From Moraxellaceae bacterium (GTDB lineage Bacteria; Pseudomonadota; Gammaproteobacteria; Pseudomonadales; Moraxellaceae): 11,699 nt of DNA. The stretch's first letter is position 1. Every line of letters begins with the position of its first letter. The position numbers and the translations under genes were made by a program. The notes under the pieces are model-generated. The model had not been told where the DNA came from and did not search any database. It was given only the letters and a program-made list of their open reading frames with translations. Below are positions 1-7,468 of the stretch, one piece after another. The stretch lies in contig JAUXNL010000182.1 in assembly GCA_030684415.1 (NCBI GenBank), forward strand, positions 1 to 11,699, given 5' to 3'.

Positions 1-209
1 CCCATCACCGGGCCATTTGACTTCGGATAGTATGACCATTCGTCGTCGGGCAGCACGACCGAGAAAACGAACTCATCACCAATCTTCCTTCCAGGCAACT
101 CATACCCTGACTTCACGGTAATCCGCTGTCCAGCTGGATAAACAACAAAGTCCGGCACGGACTTACACCCCGCCATTAAAACCAACACAAGCAACGCGAC
201 TATTTTCAT
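1..209 (-). CDS. Small lipoprotein, candidate CDI immunity protein (partial, 3' end outside window)
   Basis: Seen: an open frame starting with ATG at 209 and running off the left edge, 69 codons visible. It opens with a lipoprotein signal peptide, MKIVALLVLVLMAG followed by Cys15 (lipobox M-A-G-C after a hydrophobic core). Residue 16 is Lys, not Asp, so sorting to the outer membrane is expected. The mature part begins with S-V-P-D-F and reads as a beta-rich, mostly polar domain; I recognise no family. The start lies 2 bases after the TAA of the large exoprotein gene (TAA-TC-ATG) and has no good Shine-Dalgarno sequence of its own, so translation is probably coupled to the toxin gene. In cdiB-cdiA-cdiI loci this is the immunity slot. 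Inference: it protects against the hydrolase-like toxin end encoded just upstream, on the periplasmic side. It could instead be an unrelated accessory lipoprotein. GC is about 51%, lower than the body of the operon. Confidence 0.75.
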   Translation of the reverse strand, partial: MKIVALLVLVLMAGCKSVPDFVVYPAGQRITVKSGYELPGRKIGDEFVFSVVLPDDEWSYYPKSNGPVM

Positions 210-211
210 GA

Positions 212-3200
212 TTATTCAACTCTGGTAGTTGGTGAGTTTCTGGGGGGGGGCTCTGCACCGCACCGGGCAACACAGCTATAATTAGAGTGTGGCGACGAAT
301 CTCCAAATAGCGCACCAAATTTGCCTGGGTCTGACTTGTTCTTGGTCTGGCTTAGTGGAATAGCCGTAACTGGTAGAACACTGAACAGGGCGGAGTTCTC
401 TGGCAGATGATGAACCACATTGAATACGTTTTCTTCTTTTTCATGGACATAGAGGCCTTTATTTCCTCCGAGACGCTGGCCGACAAAATCTCCATCATTA
501 ACCGAAGCGCTCGTCAGGAGCATTCCGCTATCTTTAAGATATGCATCAAAATCAATCGTATTGACCGGGGAGCCAAACATGTTCCAGGTGAAGTTCTGGT
601 CATCCTTAGGGCCAAAGACTATGCCCTGATCCAGCCCCACCGCGAGCAGCCCCGAGAAGTTCAGCAGATTGCCCTGCGAATGATTCGCAAAATTAGCCTG
701 TTCATCCCCTCTCGCCAGTAGCACCTGATTCACAAACACGCCGGTGTCGACAGCCACATTTGTCGCCAGCCATTTTTGCTTGTAATCAATCGATACTTTG
801 TCTTGCGCACTTTCCAGGCCATCCGCCAACACGCCTCGTGTCGGGTTGTAGTTCAGCGTCACCAGAATCTGCTGCGTCGGATCGTCAATCAGGTTATGCG
901 TCTGCGTCACGGCGTTGTACATCGCCAGCGCCGGGGTATTGAGCATGCCGTTGGTGGAGTTCTGGTACGTGGCCGTGCCCACTGCAATCGCCGTCGGATG
1001 AGTGCTGACCATGACATTGGCCAGGTTGGCTTGCTGCGCCGCTGGCAACAGGTGGTAGCCGGGCAGCTCTGTAATCGATACCCAGCCCATCTCCGGGTTT
1101 GACAGCACATAGGGGTTATCGGCCGAGGCGCCGACCATCTGCTTCTGGCTAAAATCGCTGCCGGGCAACAGCTGACCCGGTAGCTGCGCGAGCAGACCGC
1201 CGTTGTTCAGGTTGGTGGGGATCAGGCCCAATAGGCCGATGTTGTCTGCAATTCTTTCCGTCATCGCAGCAGGATTTTCCACCCCCGCGATCCGCACGGC
1301 GATGCCGACGCCCGTGCTGAGCTCTCCCCCGATGCCTTCTACAACGCCCTGCATGTTGGTGCCGATTTTCTTTTGCTCTTCGGCCATTTCTTTGCGGCCG
1401 GCTTCGCTGAACCAGCGCCCGTCTATCGTCATGCTGGCGTCCAGACCACCGGTGGCCTGATCACGCGTCACCTGTTGGGCCGCTGCAATATCCCGGTTGA
1501 CGGTGTCGCCCTGCGTTTCGCCAATCGTCAATTGCCCTGCACCCAGCGTTGCCAGTGAGGTGCGCTCGATGACGTGACCGGTATTGATGCCGCCAATAGT
1601 GAAGGTGTTGAAGGGGACGCCATTGCCGGCGACCGCTTCGGCCGCACCGGACGAGGTATTGCCCGCCGGGGCATTACCGGGAGCACCTTGCATTGGGCCG
1701 GCCGTACGATTGCTGCCACTGGACGGAATGCTGACGGCGATATTCCCCCCCACTGTTTTGTGGCGATCGATATCCTGCAGATGGGTGACCGACAATGTCT
1801 GTGTGCTGAACTGGAGCTGCCCCTGATCCACCAGGACACCATTCTCGTCGCGCGCTGCATTGGCGATGATGGCACCGGCAAGCTGCGTGTCTTTTGCGGT
1901 AATGCGGATGCTGTCCTGGCCGATGATGGCGCTCTGCTCATCCACCCATCGCCGCTCGCTGTCGGTCTTGCTGAAATTCGCGCCCAAACTCGCACTGGTG
2001 ATACCGCTGCTTCCAGCGCCCGCACCCAAGCTGCCGCCCTCGCTGCGCTGGCGACCCTCCACCCAGTCTTGCTGGCTGATGACGGCCAGTGCGCCGGTTT
2101 CTATGTTGACGTGTTCAGCCTCGATGACCGCACCCGCCAAACGCAGGCTTTCACTAGTGCTCGTCACCGTTCCGGCCTGGATATGTGTATTGACGTAATG
2201 CACGCCCTGCATTGAGCCAACGGAGGATTGCGAGCCGACATTGATGCTGCCGCCGCCTTTTGAGCTGAGTGTTACCCCACCACTTTCGCTGCTGCTCTGC
2301 GAGCTGCTGCTCGTATGTTCTTCGCCGGCAGTCAGCAGAATGGTTTGCGCATCCAATGTGAGTGTTCCGGCCACAGCGATGTCACTGCCCTGAACATGGA
2401 GGGCGTTGCCGGCGCTCACGGTCGCATTGCCGCCGACGGTGATCGCACTTCCCTGCCATTGGCCCTGCTGTTCGGTCCTCGTCACGGTTGTTTTTTCATG
2501 CTGGGCACTGCCGGACACATAAAATCCGGTTCCTGCAGACGCGGCGCCAGCCGGGACTGCGGCAGCAAGTGCGGTAGCCATGGCAACTTTCATTTGCACA
2601 AGGTTCGCCGTGGCTGCCGCCAGATTCATCCGGAAATATTTCATGTCGTCAGCGTCAAGCTCGCCACGCACCGCGCGGCTCTCTGCATCATCAAGTGCGC
2701 GCTTGGCATCTTTGACGGCATCCGCCGCCTCCGCCAATGCTTTTACCGACAAGGCTGCATCGAGGTAGGCATTGCGCACTGAAGCTGACACGGTAGTAAT
2801 TTCCGTGATGCTTTTGTGCTCCTGTGTACTGGAGGCTTCATTGCCACCCATGCTGAGCTGGTTTCCGGCCAGTAAAGTAGCATCGCCAGTGACATTGATT
2901 TCAGCGGCCAGCATCGACAGATCCCGCTTGGCATTCAAGACCAGTTGATCGGCATTGATCGTGGTGCCGTTCCATTGCACCAGCGTCTCATTGTGAACCT
3001 CGCTTTGCTTGACCACTTCAACGCCTGCAAGCCGCAGCTCGTCTTTGCCAAACTTCATCCCTAAGCCGGTAACGGTTTCATCGCCCTTCTCGTGCGTACG
3101 CGTCAGGGTTTCTGCAATCGCGGCAATTTCGATATCGGTGGCATGTATCTCGACGCGGTGGCTGGCGTGAATGTCGGCATTGACCAAGGTGACCTTGTCG

Positions 3201-6200
3201 TGAGCGGTAATGGTTGCCGTATCCGCCTGTAGCAGGCTTCCCTGCTCGGTGGTTTGTGTGAGCCTGGATTTCTCGTATGAGCCAATCGCAATGGTGGGCG
3301 GCTTTATGGCGCCCAACGAAACCATCTCCAGCATGGGCGCCATAACGGCTGAGGCAATCTTCACCAGCTCTTTTACCGGGCCACGGAAACCCTTTTGGGT
3401 TTCATTCCAGCTCTGGTTGCTGAGCGTGACCGTGTCGACAATCACGTTGGCCGGGATGGCCGCAGGATCCACAAGGTCAAGCGCCTGATGCCCGATGGTG
3501 AGGGTCTTGTCGGTGTGCAGAACGGCGCCTGTCAGCTGCACGGTGTTTCCGGCATGCAACGCCAGATCAGCGCCTGTGACGATGCCGCTGGTGGCCAGTC
3601 GCTCTTGCACATAGCCTTCCTGATGCGTGCTGAAGGTCGCTACTTTTTCTTTGCTGCTCTGCTCGCTGTGATGAACCGTATCAACCCCGGACACGATATG
3701 GATGTTGTTGCCGGCCGCCAGCGTACCGCTGCCCGCCGCCTCTACCGTAGATGCGTAGAGCGTAATGTTTCCACCGGCATTGATCTGCACATCGCCACCG
3801 GCCGCCACTGCGCTTCCTTGCAGGCGACGGGCATCGTGGGTCATGTCGTAGGTTTTGTCACCGACCGTGCCTTCATGGCGGAAATGCGCCTCTTGATAGT
3901 CGCGGTCTTCTGCGGCGAGCAAGGTGACATCACGCCCGGCCTCCAGCTCGATATTGCCGCCTGCCGCGAGCCTGGCTGCTATGGCCGTAATGTCGCCGGC
4001 GGCACTCAGGCTGAGAGACTGGGCCGCTTCAATTTGCGTTTGTAGGTGCCGCACATTTTCTTCGGTTTTCTGCCATTCGCTGTCCCGATAGCGATAGCCC
4101 TCTTCAACGCTGATTGCCTCCAGATAGATACTGTTGCCGGCCACCAGACTGACATTTTCAGCGGCGATTGCAGCGCCTTGCAGACGGATATCTCCACCCG
4201 CTACCTGTTGCACAGCGCCAGTCGCGCTGACCGTCGCAATGTCGCCAGCTCGGGTGTTCCATGAGCTTGTGCTCCGGCTCTCCACTTCATCCTGTTCGCT
4301 CCAGGTGCGATGCGTGATGTTGCCGGCCGCCGCGATCAGGACATCGTGGCCGCTGATCACTCCGCTTTCATTCAGCACATCACCGCCGCTGCGCAGTTGT
4401 ACGATGCCATCGGCTACGATGCTGCCCTGGACGTTTTGCAGTTGCTCTGCGCTCTCGATGCTGATGTTTCCACTGCTACGAACAAGCCCGGCGTTGTGGA
4501 AGTCCTGACCACTGATGGCCAATGCGCCACCGCCGATGACGGCGCCGTCCTGAAGCAGGCGCGTACTTCCCTGCGCCAGATACACCACTGGCACCAGGAC
4601 ACGCTCACCCTGAATCAGCCGCTCCTCCAACCAGACGATGTCTTGTTGAAGCGCGTCGATTTGCTCACGCGTGAGCGCAACCCCCGGGCTGATCTGCAAG
4701 GTGCGTGATGCCGCGACGGCGCTCTGCATCAAATGCTCATACTGCATGCGCTCATCAGTGACGCGTGGATCGATGAACCGCGTGCCGAGCGCCGCCATCA
4801 GCGCCTGACGAATCAAGGTGATTTCGTAATAACCATCGCCCAGACGCTGCTGGGTGATCTCCGGTGCCCAGACCAGATGCTCAAGCAAGTAGGCAGACCC
4901 CAGAAATCCTTGGTAAGTATTGAGTGCAGGGTTGGTTTCGATGAGATAGCGATGTCCGGGCTGCGTTGTGCGCTGGAAAATCCCGTTGGCGGGCAAGTTG
5001 AAGCCCGGCAGGCTTGTAGGGTCCACCACCCCCAATGGTGGCGGCACATCTGTCGCCAGACTGGCAAACAGCCCTGTGTCAGTCACCACCGAATTGCCCA
5101 CCCGCACGGCCTCGCCATTTACCACTGTGCCATGCAGCAGTACCGCGCTGCCGCCCTCCAGAATGGCCGGCAGTACCTCTGTTGCTCCTTCAAAATGGCT
5201 GATGAACGGTCCGCTGGATCGTGCGCCGCATCTCAACCTCCCCACATCGTTGTACCAGCATGTATGCCAGTGATCGACGACGGTACGCGTGATGCGATCG
5301 GTCAGGCGTGTTCCAGTGTTATCGATTTGTGCGGCGGCAATGTCGAGCACGCCTCCTGCGCTGATAACACTGTGATCATTGATGACGTGGTCGGCTCGGA
5401 TGCGGATGTCGCCACTTGCCATGATCTGTCCGGCGTGCCCGAGCGATGCAAAATCATTGAAGGTGGTCAGGGTTTCGGTGCGCAAGGAGTGCACATCTTC
5501 ACCAGCGCGATTACAGCAATAATGGAAAGTGTCGAAAGATTCCTGACTGATGCTGTATTCGAACGCTGTCAATGAATATGCCGGCGACGTTGCCCAGCCC
5601 ATATTCAGGTTATGGAGCAGGCCTGTCCTGATATCGATGCTGCCGGCCAGTGATTCGATATGTCCGCCATTGTTGCGCACAACATTCGCGCTGCCGCCGT
5701 TACTGGCGCCTATGACGATGTTTCCTTCGCTCAAAATGGCAGCGCCATTGAACAGGTCGGGATCGCCGTTCTGGAGGGTTCCTGTCAGATCAATCTGAAG
5801 GCCTTGTCGGCCATACATGAGACCGTTGTTGTACAAATCGCCGCTCGTGGTTTGCAGCAAGCCTTGCGCCAGCAGACGTGCTGGCGCATCGAGACGGATG
5901 TGTTGCCCCGCCAGCTGCATGTCGCCATTCGCTGTCAGCTCGGTGCTGATACGAATATCGCCTATGGCGCTCTGAAGACCCACGCCGCCAGCGGTATGCA
6001 GTGCCTCGCCATCAATCGTGATGTCTCCTTGGGTTGCCACGGTGAGCCAGCCGCCAGCCATCATGTCGCCGCCCACCAGTGAGCGGCTGAACGTCGGCAT
6101 CTCCAGGTTCAAATCACCGGCGGCACGCAAGGCGCCGCCGGTGTTGTCGAGCTGGCCGACTCTGATGACCAGATTCCCTTCTTGTACATCCACACGTCCG

Positions 6201-7468
6201 CGATTGACCAACTGCAACGCGTCAACAGACAGGCCGGCGGATGCCACAAGTTGCTCATGGCTTTGCACCGTGTCGCCCGTGAGCGTCATGTGCCCGATGC
6301 TGCCCACCTGACCCCGATACTGCTGGCTCTGCGCCGCGATGACCAAGCTGCCACGCGCGGCGATTTCGCTTCCCTGTCGCGTTTGTACGGATGCCGCTGT
6401 GAGCGCGGTATCAGCCGCGCTCAACCGGACGTCCTCGTCCACGATGATGCTGCCGCCGGCCGTCAACTGTGCGCGCCCACCTGCACTGCTGTTTTCATTC
6501 AATACCAGATCATGGCTGGTACTGATGCGCATGTCGGTAGCGGCACTGCTGCGTGCAAGACGGACATCACCGGAGGCCGTGATTTCCAGCCTGCCCGTCA
6601 AGGCGGCGACAGGCGCGGCAAGTCGCATGCCAAGCCCTGCCTCCGTACCGATCAGCCGTATGCTGTTGGCATACATGCCTCCCAGCCCGCTGCTGTCCAA
6701 TGCATAAGCTGGGGCGCTGGTGGCGTCGTGAGGCAAGAGGGTCGGATTTCCCGCGGCATCAATCCGGTTTGTGCCCAGTACCACGCGTAAATCCTGAGCA
6801 TGCAATGCATCGTTGACCTCGAGTGCACGCGCATAAATGGAAAGTCGCTGTGTATTGCTGGCATTGAGGCCACCTGCCTCTATGCGGACCGTTCCGCCTT
6901 CAACAAGAAACCCGGCAAAGCGCTCTTCAGCGTCAAGCTGTGGCCGTCCCGTGCTCAAGACCGCACGTGCTGTATTCAAGAAGCCGCAACCCTCACAACT
7001 GATACCCCAGGGATTAGCGACGATTACATCCGCAGGGCTGCCTGCCACTTCGATATATCCCTGTAAGCGACTGGGATTGGCGGTGGTTACTTCGTTCAGG
7101 ATGAGTCGCGCGCTGCCGTCGGAAACGTTTGCGTTTCCGGGCACATAGCCACCTAGCTGCGTATTTACCGGCTGTGCGCTGTTATTCAGGATGAGGCCGC
7201 GAGGGTCGACATCGAATTGCGAATACTGGTTTTGTGAAAGTCCGCTCGCGTTTGGCGCGGCAATATTCACCAGCGGAGTGCCATTGCTGGCACTGCTGGT
7301 GGTTGTTCCCGGACTGACTGGCATGACTGTGGCCGCCATTGCATTGCCGGGCAGTATCAACGGCCCTAGCTGCAGGATGATCAGCGCGTGGGCAAGCGTG
7401 CGCTGCCATGCAGACGCGAGTGTCGGGTCATTTTCGACGGGGTTGCTGCCATCCATAAGCATCACCAT
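212..7468 (-). CDS. CdiA/FhaB-type hemagglutinin exoprotein (TpsA) with C-terminal alpha/beta-hydrolase-like toxin
   Basis: A 2418-residue secreted adhesin/toxin of two-partner secretion. Order of parts: signal peptide about residues 20-46 (hydrophobic LAHALIILQLGPLIL, cleavage near AMA); TPS domain about 47-300 with N-P-W-G at 152-155 and the C-x-x-C-G-F motif (C158, C161); FHA-type beta-helix repeats to ~620; a non-repetitive, Cys-containing stretch ~625-810 (C651, C652, C737, C747); a conserved block ~824-972 containing YLIET-P and RLGDGYYE; further hemagglutinin repeats ~985-1960, interrupted by an Ala-rich helical segment ~1567-1645; a Gly/Ala/Ser-rich linker ~1915-1950; a pretoxin-like stretch; and a hydrolase-like end from ~2130. 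The start overlaps the tpsB stop (ATGGTGA); in-frame ATGs at 7462 and 7456 are alternatives. No strong Shine-Dalgarno, so coupling to tpsB is likely. Family role: passage through TpsB, display as a long filament, delivery of the C-terminal toxin to neighbouring cells. The family call is firm; the CDI role is inferred from gene order. Confidence 0.95.
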   Translation of the reverse strand: MVMLMDGSNPVENDPTLASAWQRTLAHALIILQLGPLILPGNAMAATVMPVSPGTTTSSASNGTPLVNIAAPNASGLSQNQYSQFDVDPRGLILNNSAQPVNTQLGGYVPGNANVSDGSARLILNEVTTANPSRLQGYIEVAGSPADVIVANPWGISCEGCGFLNTARAVLSTGRPQLDAEERFAGFLVEGGTVRIEAGGLNASNTQRLSIYARALEVNDALHAQDLRVVLGTNRIDAAGNPTLLPHDATSAPAYALDSSGLGGMYANSIRLIGTEAGLGMRLAAPVAALTGRLEITASGDVRLARSSAATDMRISTSHDLVLNENSSAGGRAQLTAGGSIIVDEDVRLSAADTALTAASVQTRQGSEIAARGSLVIAAQSQQYRGQVGSIGHMTLTGDTVQSHEQLVASAGLSVDALQLVNRGRVDVQEGNLVIRVGQLDNTGGALRAAGDLNLEMPTFSRSLVGGDMMAGGWLTVATQGDITIDGEALHTAGGVGLQSAIGDIRISTELTANGDMQLAGQHIRLDAPARLLAQGLLQTTSGDLYNNGLMYGRQGLQIDLTGTLQNGDPDLFNGAAILSEGNIVIGASNGGSANVVRNNGGHIESLAGSIDIRTGLLHNLNMGWATSPAYSLTAFEYSISQESFDTFHYCCNRAGEDVHSLRTETLTTFNDFASLGHAGQIMASGDIRIRADHVINDHSVISAGGVLDIAAAQIDNTGTRLTDRITRTVVDHWHTCWYNDVGRLRCGARSSGPFISHFEGATEVLPAILEGGSAVLLHGTVVNGEAVRVGNSVVTDTGLFASLATDVPPPLGVVDPTSLPGFNLPANGIFQRTTQPGHRYLIETNPALNTYQGFLGSAYLLEHLVWAPEITQQRLGDGYYEITLIRQALMAALGTRFIDPRVTDERMQYEHLMQSAVAASRTLQISPGVALTREQIDALQQDIVWLEERLIQGERVLVPVVYLAQGSTRLLQDGAVIGGGALAISGQDFHNAGLVRSSGNISIESAEQLQNVQGSIVADGIVQLRSGGDVLNESGVISGHDVLIAAAGNITHRTWSEQDEVESRSTSSWNTRAGDIATVSATGAVQQVAGGDIRLQGAAIAAENVSLVAGNSIYLEAISVEEGYRYRDSEWQKTEENVRHLQTQIEAAQSLSLSAAGDITAIAARLAAGGNIELEAGRDVTLLAAEDRDYQEAHFRHEGTVGDKTYDMTHDARRLQGSAVAAGGDVQINAGGNITLYASTVEAAGSGTLAAGNNIHIVSGVDTVHHSEQSSKEKVATFSTHQEGYVQERLATSGIVTGADLALHAGNTVQLTGAVLHTDKTLTIGHQALDLVDPAAIPANVIVDTVTLSNQSWNETQKGFRGPVKELVKIASAVMAPMLEMVSLGAIKPPTIAIGSYEKSRLTQTTEQGSLLQADTATITAHDKVTLVNADIHASHRVEIHATDIEIAAIAETLTRTHEKGDETVTGLGMKFGKDELRLAGVEVVKQSEVHNETLVQWNGTTINADQLVLNAKRDLSMLAAEINVTGDATLLAGNQLSMGGNEASSTQEHKSITEITTVSASVRNAYLDAALSVKALAEAADAVKDAKRALDDAESRAVRGELDADDMKYFRMNLAAATANLVQMKVAMATALAAAVPAGAASAGTGFYVSGSAQHEKTTVTRTEQQGQWQGSAITVGGNATVSAGNALHVQGSDIAVAGTLTLDAQTILLTAGEEHTSSSSQSSSESGGVTLSSKGGGSINVGSQSSVGSMQGVHYVNTHIQAGTVTSTSESLRLAGAVIEAEHVNIETGALAVISQQDWVEGRQRSEGGSLGAGAGSSGITSASLGANFSKTDSERRWVDEQSAIIGQDSIRITAKDTQLAGAIIANAARDENGVLVDQGQLQFSTQTLSVTHLQDIDRHKTVGGNIAVSIPSSGSNRTAGPMQGAPGNAPAGNTSSGAAEAVAGNGVPFNTFTIGGINTGHVIERTSLATLGAGQLTIGETQGDTVNRDIAAAQQVTRDQATGGLDASMTIDGRWFSEAGRKEMAEEQKKIGTNMQGVVEGIGGELSTGVGIAVRIAGVENPAAMTERIADNIGLLGLIPTNLNNGGLLAQLPGQLLPGSDFSQKQMVGASADNPYVLSNPEMGWVSITELPGYHLLPAAQQANLANVMVSTHPTAIAVGTATYQNSTNGMLNTPALAMYNAVTQTHNLIDDPTQQILVTLNYNPTRGVLADGLESAQDKVSIDYKQKWLATNVAVDTGVFVNQVLLARGDEQANFANHSQGNLLNFSGLLAVGLDQGIVFGPKDDQNFTWNMFGSPVNTIDFDAYLKDSGMLLTSASVNDGDFVGQRLGGNKGLYVHEKEENVFNVVHHLPENSALFSVLPVTAIPLSQTKNKSDPGKFGALFGDSSPHSNYSCVARCGAEPPPRNSPTTRVE
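215..1081 (-). other. Toxin domain of the exoprotein: alpha/beta-hydrolase (lipase/esterase-like)
   Basis: Residues ~2130-2418 no longer show hemagglutinin repeats. Seen: the elbow N-H-S-Q-G at 2262-2266 (bases 671-685), matching the small-x-Ser-x-Gly pattern of alpha/beta-hydrolase nucleophile elbows, with Ser2264 as candidate nucleophile. It is preceded by the phrases STNGMLNTPA (residues 2171-2180) and NYNPTRGVLADGLES (2206-2220), which I recall as typical of hydrolase-like ends of such exoproteins. It is followed by NDGDFVG (2324-2330; candidate acid Asp2327 or Asp2325) and a VVHH pair (candidate base His2353 or His2354). Alpha/beta-hydrolase domains are known among polymorphic toxins. 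Substrate cannot be read from sequence; a lipid or ester is the natural guess given the adjoining lipoprotein gene. The left boundary is approximate and no canonical VENN motif marks it. Confidence 0.65.
242..250 (-). repeat. C9 homopolymer (G9 on + strand) near the toxin stop codon
   Basis: Nine consecutive C on the coding strand encode three prolines, followed by only nine more residues and the TAA. A change of length shifts the frame. With 10 C the protein would end in PPPQKLTNYQS at a TGA six bases before the lipoprotein ATG. With 8 C it would read on into the lipoprotein gene, out of frame, for about 19 codons before stopping at a TAA. The catalytic-looking residues lie upstream and would not be altered. 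It may be a slippage-prone contingency tract or a sequencing error; one sequence cannot decide. Confidence 0.9.
6569..7330 (-). other. TPS (hemagglutination activity) domain of the exoprotein
   Basis: Residues ~47-300 after the signal peptide. This is the secretion domain recognised by the POTRA domains of the TpsB partner. Seen: the opening about residues 66-96 (PLVNIAAPNASGLSQNQYS, then FDVDPRGLILNNS), the block around RLQGYIEVAG, and DVIVANPWGISCEGCGF with the two conserved cysteines C158 and C161. The family motif is N-P-N-G-I; here the third position is Trp154. Confidence 0.9.
7462..7468 (-). promoter_or_regulatory. tpsB stop / tpsA start overlap (ATGGTGA)
   Basis: The TpsB gene ends CAA-TGG-TGA and the exoprotein frame opens with ATG inside it, a 7-base overlap. 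A second in-frame ATG shares one base with the stop (TGATG). Either way the two genes form one transcript, and ribosomes ending tpsB can restart at once on the exoprotein. No clear Shine-Dalgarno sequence lies upstream. Confidence 0.8.

Noticed and set aside
1271..1285. G-V-E-N-P read as a VENN pretoxin motif
   Set aside because: The fourth residue is Pro and the surrounding cysteine-free, short sequence does not resemble the PT-VENN domain; probably chance.
4733..5575. 280-codon rightward open frame antisense to the exoprotein gene, and similar ones at 1574-2215, 3395-4045, 6182-6790 and 8389-9129
   Set aside because: They lie wholly within well-supported minus-strand genes, have no ribosome sites or family-like sequence, and show the Arg/His/Cys-rich look of shadow frames in GC-rich DNA.
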